Shown piece after piece: positions 9,440-17,790 of a stretch of 25,648 nt of DNA (positions are counted from its first letter, which is position 1; the number at the start of each line of letters is the position of its first letter). The notes below the pieces were generated by a model, which had not been told where the DNA came from, searched no databases, and saw only the letters and a list, made by a program, of their open reading frames with translations. The DNA lies in assembly GCA_038496445.1 (NCBI GenBank), contig JALMLS010000262.1, forward strand, positions 1-25,648. Direction: 5' to 3'. A program made the translations under genes and the position numbers. The DNA comes from Trichosphaerium sp. ATCC 40318 (Eukaryota > Discosea > Flabellinia > Trichosidae).

Positions 9440-12400
9440 ATGACGTTGACAACAACGTGCATGTACGTATTGATCTTTTTGCAGTCAAACTAACGTGGTA
9501 TTACAGAAAGTGGCTTCAAATGCGATCACACGGAAAAAGGCTGTAACTAAGATTCAAAAGGCCTACACAGACCTTGAAGCCATCTTAGAAGCTGCAATCA
9601 CCAGCGAGGGCATGGAAGCAGTCACAGAGTCATGGACTGAACACATTACAATTAAATTAAAAACTTTGTCTCAAAAACACACTGAATGGATCACAAAGAA
9701 ACTTTTATCACCTAACGTAAAAATGCCAACAATCAGAATGTTGCGGAATATTAATGAGGTAACTTGTCATACTTTGTGTTGTGATCTCATTGCTTCATCA
9801 AGGCAAGGCTAAAAGCAAAACAGCACAATATATCTTGTGCTTCTATTGTGCGTATGGCATTCAAACTTCAAAAAAGAAGGCTGGGTATGTGGAGTTTAAA
9901 TGTATTACATTAATCGTTTTATAGAATCAAAAAAACAACCAAAAGAAATGCCACATGGGTACTTAAAACAGTTTTTCTCAAAACCTGATTTAGATTTGGC
10001 TGTTGAATACCTGACAGGCAATGTGCTACCCTCAGGGTATTCAAATCCGGGTAAATAACTCTGGTTTTTATGGTCTTTTTAATATTTGTCAAGGAAAACT
10101 GATTAAATGTCAACCTGATGTCAACCCAAGAATGGTCTTAACTACTACAACAAGTAAATTTATTTTGTTGGACATTCCATGGCACAAGTCTGTTTACAAC
10201 ATACAACTATCAAAATATTCTTTATCTGAAGCTATTTTGGAGGCATGTAAACAATTTGCTCTCACTGTGGATAAAAAACTTAAATACAATGCACGTATCA
10301 ACCATTTTTGTTTTTGTTTTTGATAGTATTAGTTTTGGTCAAAGCCGGGTGATTTGTGGGAAGCCAATATTATGAGAAACTACAAAAGTCAAATGTACGG
10401 CATTGTTGTTTCAGTAACTCCTTTTTCTGGTAAGTGAAAATTGGTGTAATATTTTTTTTGTCATTAATTAGTACATTAGAGAAGTTACGTGGTAATTCTG
10501 AGATTAAATGGCTGATTAAATTGGATGATAAGAGGAAAAAGCTGTTAGACCCTATTTTTAAAGCCCACTATGAAATGATGGACACAGCCAGAAAATTTAA
10601 TACTGCTGAAAAGAACATTCTTATTGAACTCAAAGTACTGCCATTAATCCAATATTTTTATCACTAACAATGATATAGGAATGGTCTCAAGGAGAATCTC
10701 ATTTACGAATGCACAATGATGGGGATGGAGGACAACTTCATAACGTTTGCGGAATCTCTTGTTTTGGCTTTATGTTATTAACACGTAAAACTGCTAACAC
10801 TGCTTCCAAAACAATTATAATCAAGACAGGCATGTTACATCAATAGAAAACAACAATAACAGCTTAGTAACATACACATAGATAGTGGCAACGTTCAAAT
10901 TAGAGGCACAAATTTTTTGTGGGCTTTAAACAATGCTAACCAAGAATCTGAAATTGATGTGAGAAACGGAGATGACTTTGGTCCTGGAGTAGTAAGACAC
11001 TCGGTTTCAGTTACAGTGCCCAAAGGCGTTAGATATTTTTCATTGATTGTAAGACATTTTATGGACATTGACGTAAATACATGTGATCATCTAGCAATCA
11101 AAAAACAGCTCAAGCTATCAAGTTACGCTGATACAGTTTATCATCACCATAACAACCCACTACTACATTATTTAAGTGTAGACCCAAGAAATCCAAGGTG
11201 CTCAGCAAACTTACATTTACTGCACTCGTCTTTGTTCAAGTTACCAAAACCAGGAAATGGACGAACAAAAATTCAACCTGGCACCAAAGTAACAGTACTA
11301 AAATAAAATGGGAAAAAATAAAGGTAATCCCTCAAATTGCCCAAAAAATGAGATATTTTGGGGATTCTCCAATAAATTACACTTTGTAAAATGGTAATTT
11401 TACAAAAAATCCCTTTTAAAGTGGAATTTTGTAAAAAATCCCTGTCGTAGAAGTGTAAATTTACAAAAAATCTCTTTTGTTGTGTAGTTTTATGAAAAAT
11501 CTCTATCACAAAAGTGTAATTTTAGAAAAAATCTCAATTAACTACAATTTTATGAAAAATCCCTGATTTTCAAACATGCAGTTTGTAAAAAAAGTATGCG
11601 TCCAAGTTGTTATGACAAACTTAACATTTTAAGGTCCGTTCCATACTATTTAACAATAATCCCTTTATAAACCCATATACACAATTAATACAATACTAAC
11701 CATTTTTATTACAGCGCTTTAACAATACACCAAAATATCATTAAACTTTCAAGTACGCAGTTAAATGTATGCGCATTTATGATAACATGGTTATATTAGG
11801 TGCTACTAATTTTTGTTACAGAATTAACTTACAGTATACGATTCAACAGCGAGACGACTTGTAATTTTCCCCTAACCCTAACCCCTAAACCCTAACCCTA
11901 TGCCCTAACCCTAATATTTGTATCTACTATGTAAAACTTTAATAAATATTGTGTTTTAGTGTACGACTTTTAATGCAATTCACCAAGGATTTTTGAGAAA
12001 ATTACACCAGGGATTTTTAAGAGATTTACACCAGGGATTTTTGAGGAAATTACACTAGGGATTTTTAAAAGAATTACTCTAGGGATTTTTAAGGAAATTT
12101 CCTTGTCTATTTAGAATGAAATACCCCGGGATTGGTGGTCTAAAATTCCCTTGATTTTTTGTAGGGATTCCCTATATTTTTCCTCTTTTTATTTTAGTAC
12201 TGTAATCTACAACACTGCCGGGTATCTAACCTCATTTTTTGTGTTAACATAACATTTTGTAGTTTACAAGAAATGGGATTAATATCAGAAAAAAGACATA
12301 CTTTTCAAGGCCACAAAGAACTGGGATTAAAAGTGGTAACTAAAAAAGAAACCTTTGGAAAAGAGTGCGTACCAACTTGTAGATGATTTATTCAAATTCA

Positions 12401-13109
12401 ATTTAAGGTTTGTTTATGGCGACTGGGCTTTAGTGTATTCAACAGCGACTGAGATTTCACAAAAAAATCTCAAAGCCTTGATAAAAAAATCGTTAACATT
12501 ACAACATAGTCACGATGATGAGGACAAAGGTTGCACATTTTTCATCACTCCGTGCAATGTTGTGGGTCAATCCAATACAAACAACTACGACTCACTCAAT
12601 TGTACTTCACACATAGTATTTCTATCGTTTATCAATACATTCTAGGTAGTAGACAGCTTGGCATTGTAACAAGATGGTATGTGCACGGATTGGTCTTTTA
12701 TGGCAGACAACCATTGGTGGTGTTTAGGCAAAACAAGCGGCGTGTGAAAAAAATAACAAATCTAACAAGCAAGTTTGTTCTTGATTGCGCATGTTGTAAC
12801 CCACGTCCTCAATTCTTGGATATTTTCACTGACAAAAGTGTTAAACATGAAATGTCTGATAAAGAGATAGTTGAAATAGAAACCTTGCATTGGCAAAACG
12901 TAGCTGACAGCATTCACGGTACATTCACAGTTTGATATTTTTTTTACATAACTTTATTCTATACAGCGTCTCCTATCCTTGAAAGATTCTTTAATGTCAC
13001 AGATGATGTCAAAGACAAGTAAATAGTAAAAGTATTTGTACGATTTACTGTTGACAATGTAAACTCTTACTAGTTTTTTAGGAACAAATTGTATTTGCTC
13101 AATAAATAA
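9440..13109 (+). CDS. 2-oxoglutarate/Fe(II) dioxygenase-like protein, exon-split by an element
   Basis: This is a multi-exon gene with introns such as 9759-9802, 9885-9924 and 10051-10093. The N-terminal part is helical and basic. The catalytic core shows H-x-D in RMHNDGD (His 10712-10714, Asp 10718-10720), a strand GISCFGFMLL, the segment SGNVQIRGTNFLWA, a distal His in VVRHSV (10998-11000) and an Arg in RYFSLIVRHF (11051-11053). Order and spacing match the double-stranded beta-helix dioxygenases (AlkB and TET/JBP relatives), where His-Asp-His hold iron and the Arg holds 2-oxoglutarate. A C-terminal region (12206-13109) has YGDWALVYSTATE and FVLDCACCNPRPQFLDIF and ends in TAA, with AATAAA overlapping. 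The element at 11293-12202 interrupts an exon. The frame near 12340-12370 needs an unusual splice or carries a lesion, and two introns appear to use GC donors. The start (ATG 9440 plus a 28-nt intron) is tentative. The next gene downstream is a KDZ-type transposase. Confidence 0.6.
11293..12202. mobile_element. 910-bp non-autonomous element, TAA-flanked, with TTAGGG core
   Basis: The termini are inverted repeats of at least 16 bp, CAGTACTAAAATAAAA at 11293 and its complement ending at 12202. They are flanked on both sides by TAA (11290-11292 and 12203-12205). The left half carries tandem AAAAATCCC-type units about 30-35 bp apart, the right half carries the mirror-image GGGATTTTT units, and a CCCTAA tract lies between them. 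No ORF of note is present. The insertion lies in an exon of the dioxygenase gene. Removing it with one TAA reads ACC AAA GTA ATC TAC AAC and stays open into the next exon. Confidence 0.85.
11870..11915 (-). repeat. Interstitial CCCTAA tract
   Basis: Several CCCTAA/CCCTAAA units with a few variants lie inside the 910-bp element. The tract is internal and has coding sequence on both sides of the element, so it is not a chromosome end. The related partial element at 1-995 has a similar tract in the opposite sense. Confidence 0.75.
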
Positions 13110-13172
13110 ACTTAGCAAAATTGACTTGAATTGAAAACCAAATTTAGATCACTTTATTAATACCCACAAAAG

Positions 13173-16100
13173 ACTATAAAAGGCGATTCTGTATATTGTA
13201 GAGACTGTAAACGGTTTTATGAATGCAAATACTATTGGTACAGGCATATTAAAAAGCACAAGCATCATTCGGCGACCTTTAGGGAAGTTGACGACCACGG
13301 TGGTTTGTCCGGCACGTTTTTACCACATTTATGATGTAAATGTTTAATTGTTGTTTATAACGTTTAGGCAACTCTCACTCAAGCGATGACATGGAAATAG
13401 ACTACTATCAAACGGGATCAAACATGTTAAATGAAGTTCACATTGTTGCTACAGGTCTAAAAAAATATACCAGTTTTTTTGGTATATACCACTTTTATAC
13501 CACTTTTTTATACCAGTTTTTTATGGTATATACCAAAAAAAGTGGTATATTTTGACCGAAATATACCAAAAAAAGTGGTATATTGACCAAATATACCAAC
13601 AATATACCAAAAAAAACAGGTATAAAAACAGAAAATATACCACTTTTTTTCACCAGAAAAAAAAAAATATACCACTTTTTTATACCACTTTTTTTAGGTA
13701 TATACCACTTATATACCACTTTTTTATACCAGTTTTTCATGGTATATACCACTCTTATATACCACTTTATGCCTACTTATGGTACACCTGCAATTCCAGA
13801 AAATACACTTTATTTAATACACAGTTTGTGAGTTACAAGTTTTGGACAATGTCCACTACAGTTACATTACTATGGGCGTCTGGAAAATTCGTCCATCTCC
13901 ATGAGCTTGCTGTACCTACTGTAAAAACATGCTGCGCACCTAATAAAAGTGGTCCCACCTGAATCTATCAATTACTAAGGCCTACGGAGGTCGGTTAATG
14001 TATATCAAACGAAAATAAAATAACACTTTGTCTGGTACCCACGAACGTCTGTATAATACCTGCAATATAGTTTCCTTAATGTTGGTACTGGAATCAGGTC
14101 CTGCGGTTTGAATGAGCTTGGTTTGGTTAGATTCTATCATATACTAAGGTCCCTACGCACCGTTCAATGTATGACGTCTATGATCGTTCAACAAGAAAAC
14201 CCATTACCAAAAAGCTCCTTAATGACCTTCTTGAAGCATACCATAAAAGTGGTATATACCAATAAAAAGGTGGTATATACCACATACCATAAAAAGGTGG
14301 TATATACCACTTTATATACCATTTTTAGAAGGTCTCATTATGTGAATAAAAAGTGGTATATACCACTTCCATATACCACTTTTTTATTCACTTAATTTCT
14401 AAAAAAAGTGGTATTTCAAAATGGTATATACCAGTTCATATACCATTTTGTTGAAAAAAGTGGTATATACCATAAAAAAACTGGTATATACCACTTTAAT
14501 TTTTAGACCTGTACAAGTGATGGAGAAAACAATATAAATGATCAAGAAAGCGACGCAAGTGATACAAGTTCCGACAGCGATTCCTCTAGCGACTCTGAAC
14601 ATATTTTTGACAACTCAGCCTACGAATATAATGAAGGTGACTATGACAATGTAGAGTTGTTTTATAACACCAATGAATCAAATGACATTTCATCACATGA
14701 GCAAGTAAATGAAAGTGAATTCTCTGGTACGATACTGTGTTTTATTTAATGTTTATTCATTGCACAGATGAAAATGAACAACAAAGACTGGAGCGAGAAA
14801 ATAGACCACCATTGTTTGCACCTAAAGAAACGTTAGCGAATGCTACCCCGGAAGAAATGTTTGGCTATCTTTTATTTGCTTTGAAAATGGAGTACAAGTT
14901 ATCAAAAGTATTGTGTGAAAAGATTCGGACATTGTTTAACGCAGTACTGCCCTCTTTTGGCATGCCTAAAAAAAGCACGCTACCATTACTGTTGTACTGT
15001 TTGTTAATACAATCCGTTTAGATTTAATAAGCTGCTCCATTGGCAAATTGTTTGGCGTGATAAAGAATAAGGTACAAACAACAATTTTAGTTCATTGCAC
15101 AAAAAGTTGACCAGTTTAGTTTTTGCTTAGCTTCAAACCAAAGAAGATTACAGTTTCAAAGAGGAATAAGAAAACAAACGCCATTATATCCAAGATCTCT
15201 ATACCTTTCTTTGCACCTTCTGAACACATTAAAAGAACTCTTTATGACCTACATAAAAGAGATAGCATAGCAGAATGTGTGTCGTTTACACCTTCTACTG
15301 TATCCATTGTAAGAGATGACAGTTTAACAACAGTTAAAAATGTGCTTCGAGGTCCAGAAACAGGTACCCAAATCAAGCGAGTTTTCAATGATGTACTTGA
15401 AGAGTACCAAGCGGATAAAAAAAACACCATTTTGCTTCCAGGTATGGGATTACAGTAGCATATTGAAATGTTGTATACTCACATGTTAAACCAAGCGTAC
15501 ATAAGCAAAGATGACTTTACATACGACAAGAAAGACAGTTTTGGTCCATTGTACCTTGTTGTATGGAACTTGCCTAATAGCGCAGGTACCACAGGCAAAA
15601 TGATGATTGCTGTATTGCCAAAGTGTCACCATGAAGAAGATTTGTTGGAGCACGTAGTACAAGATTTTTTGAATGTTTATAACGGCATGCGGTGTTATAT
15701 TAAAAGTGAACAAAAGGTTAGGTGTTAATGTACAAAAGTTTGAACTAACAAATTGTGCAGTATTATACAGTTTATTTGAGGTTGACAAAGATACTTGGTG
15801 ATAGTCCAGGATCAAACCGACTTATATGTGAGTTTATGTATTATATTTTGCTATTGACACTTGTAAACAGCGATGATGTCTACCACATCTTATCATCCAT
15901 GCAGAATATGCCGTGTGAAGAAAGATTCTTTTAAATACACTAATCCCAGTGCACTTATTGCTGCTTATCGTAACACACAAGAAACCTTGGATGACTTAGC
16001 CAAGTATTCTTACAACAAACACATCACTTCATGTTACAGCGTTAACTTACAGGTGATTGCTTGGACTGGGTTTTTTATTGTCTAATGTTTGTTTAGTCGC

Positions 16101-17515
16101 CCTTTAGCAAACTTTTAAAGTGCAATTTTGATTTCTTTTTGGACTCTCCTTATTGTCCGTTTCATAACATCATATTGGACATAGGACAAACAATAATCAT
16201 TGAAACATTAAGATTTATGGAACAATTACAAGGAATAAAACCTTTTCGTAAGAAAATACAAAACAGAATCAAATACATCAGACGTCAAAACAAAAGCTTG
16301 GGCAAGTAAGTGATACAAGACTTTTTATCCTTCACAATTGACAAATTAAAATCATAGAATGAAACCGGTGTGGAATGATAAAGGATGCATGGTGGATGTC
16401 AGTTGGGATGGAGTTGATACACGCTCTTTTCTTCAGATGGCTACTCTCGTTTTTCGAAACATCTTACCTAAGCGTTTGATGACAATGTGGTGTGTATTTA
16501 CTACAATATGTTATTGTTTAAACCTGTACTAGGAAAGAATTACTGTTTTATATAGTATTGACACAAAAAGATTACTTGTATGAAGAACAGGTGGCATCGT
16601 TGACAGAACACTACAAGCGACTTATGCATAAAATCACTGTTTGTTTTCCTGGTACTTTGTCTTAACATTGTGTTTCAATTAATGCTTATTTTTTAGACTT
16701 AAACATCAATACAATAAACTTTCATGTCTTTTACCATTACGAGTACATGTGTAGAAAGTTTGGAGTGTTTAAACACTTTAGGTATGTAGTTGGAAAAGTG
16801 TTTTATTTCAAAGTGATTTTATTATTAGTACATATGCCTGTGAGTCAAAACACGCTACCATTAGAAGTTGAAAAGCCTCATCTAAAAACCATGATAAAAT
16901 AGAGTAATGAACAACCATTTGGTGTATATTAACATTTAAAATAGAGATATAGGAAGTAAAGAAATTCCTTGGCTATTGCTTTCATACAATGGAAAATTTG
17001 ATGAGGTGTGCCGATCCTTGAAGATTGAACAAGATAACTCGACAACTACAACTGTATCAACACCAGCATTTTATAGAAGAGAAAAAATGGTGTGGTTTTT
17101 AAGTATGGTTGATTTTATTACACGTCATTGGTTTAATCTTTTTATTAGAGTATTTAAAAGGAACACACCTGTTGTCTCATAAACAAAAATTAAGTTTGGA
17201 TGCCTCGATGCCTTACCTTGATAAACAAGTGCTTCATGCCAAATGGATTTGGTACAACACTGTTAAATCAAAGGATGGTACTTGGAAGGTATCGGCATCA
17301 GCAAGGACAGTTTTTAAAGCTTGGCGTCTTCCACAATTGGAATCTAAAAAAAAATGTATTTGTATTTTGTTCAGGTAAAAGTGGAATGTCTTTGTATATG
17401 AGTGTGTAACAAGCATGTGCATTGGTACAGTCATGGAAAGTCAAGGAACAAAGTTAGGATTTGTGAAAAAATCAGTTTTTTTCCTTATAATATAGTTTTG
17501 TATGTTTATAATTAA
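13173..17515 (+). CDS. KDZ-type transposase with C2H2 zinc finger
   Basis: The gene is predicted to be a DDE-type DNA transposase acting in the nucleus. The first exon (to 13302) encodes YCRDCKRFYECKYYWYRHIK, whose C-x2-C-x12-H spacing marks a C2H2 finger; the first codon is not identified. An acidic Ser/Asp region follows (14514-14726), then RPPLFAPKETL. The core has SKDDFTYDKKDSFGPLYLVV (about 15506-15570), KILGDSPGSNRLI (about 15790-15825), HPCRICRV, FHNIILDIG, HVFYHYEYMCRKFGVFKHF and ACESKHATIRNIG. These match the conserved D, D and E blocks of Kyakuja-Dileera-Zisupton/Plavaka-like transposases. From 15120 to the stop, exons 15120-15441, 15496-15716, 15761-15827, 15871-16052, 16097-16305, 16358-16489, 16533-16651, 16697-16781, 16829-16866, 16947-17102, 17149-17374 and 17431-17515 join in perfect phase. 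The gene is broken by the element at 13452-14511. One frame shift or tiny intron is needed between about 14990 and 15025. Confidence 0.8.
13468..13770. repeat. GTGGTATATACCAC palindrome cluster, left end of 1060-bp element
   Basis: Repeated words TATACCACTTTTTT, GGTATATACCA and AAAAAGTGGTATAT alternate in both senses. The perfect 14-bp palindrome GTGGTATATACCAC is the underlying unit, with variants that use CAG or CTG in place of the GTG or CAC end. ORFs crossing it consist of these words and should not be taken as genes. Confidence 0.85.
14240..14500. repeat. GTGGTATATACCAC palindrome cluster, right end of 1060-bp element
   Basis: The same palindromic unit as at 13468-13770, including perfect GTGGTATATACCAC copies, is separated here by A/T runs and by a short unique patch (AGAAGGTCTCATTATGTGAA). 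Long self-complementary folds are expected from single-stranded DNA or RNA. The cluster recurs inverted at about 24870-25125. Confidence 0.85.
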
Positions 17516-17790
17516 TTACTAAACAAACAAATTTCTATGATATAAGTTTTTCTCTCCAATTCATTATATTTTTTATACATTATTTTTTTAATAAAAGTTC
17601 AATATTCAAAAAAAAACCAAAAAAAATGCCCAAGTCGAATCATAGTAACTTCATAACATAGTTTTCTCTGTTATGAAAATATCGCGGACGACGAACTTAT
17701 TTTGACTTTGATTAATTGATGAGAAGCACAGCAAGGCACATACAGCTAGCCTTGAAGACATCACACACTCAAGAAGCCTCAGGGAACAAA
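17516..17790 (+). promoter_or_regulatory. Intergenic region, probable gene 2 promoter
   Basis: These 275 bp separate the transposase stop codon from the gene 2 start codon. The first part is A/T-rich with ATTATATTTTTTATACATTA and AATAAAAG words that may serve as the transposase polyadenylation region. The second part has the only GC-richer patch nearby (ATCGCGGACGACG, about 17680), close enough to be a control element for gene 2. The left-arm counterpart is 2014-2286. Confidence 0.35.

Larger units (their letters stand above)
13452..14511. mobile_element. 1060-bp non-autonomous element, TA-flanked, palindrome-rich
   Basis: Termini CAGGTCTAAAAA (13452) and TTTTTAGACCTG (ending 14511) are inverted repeats, flanked by TA at 13450-13451 and 14512-14513. 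Both ends are packed with GTGGTATATACCAC-type palindromes, and a non-repetitive core of about 450 bp (about 13790-14240) shows no convincing gene. A second copy lies inverted at 24848-25648. The insertion splits an exon of the transposase. Deleting it with one TA gives GTT GCT ACA AGT GAT GGA, which stays open. The ends also supply CAG|GT and TTTTTAG|A, which could act as splice sites. Confidence 0.85.

Noticed and set aside
9440-11306. Firm assignment of the dioxygenase to the AlkB family
   Set aside because: The RHSV...RYFSLIVR segment resembles AlkB, but the Arg spacing is one residue longer than usual and TET/JBP-like families also fit. Only the superfamily is claimed.
13495-13962. Several overlapping ORFs on both strands across the palindrome cluster
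   Set aside because: They are translations of the GGTATATACCAC repeat (YTTFL/VVYTI words) and have no coding character.
13790-14240. Possible small coding gene in the unique core of the 1060-bp element
   Set aside because: Short open stretches exist on the minus strand but they lack a start, are broken by stops in one or other copy, and match no recognised domain.
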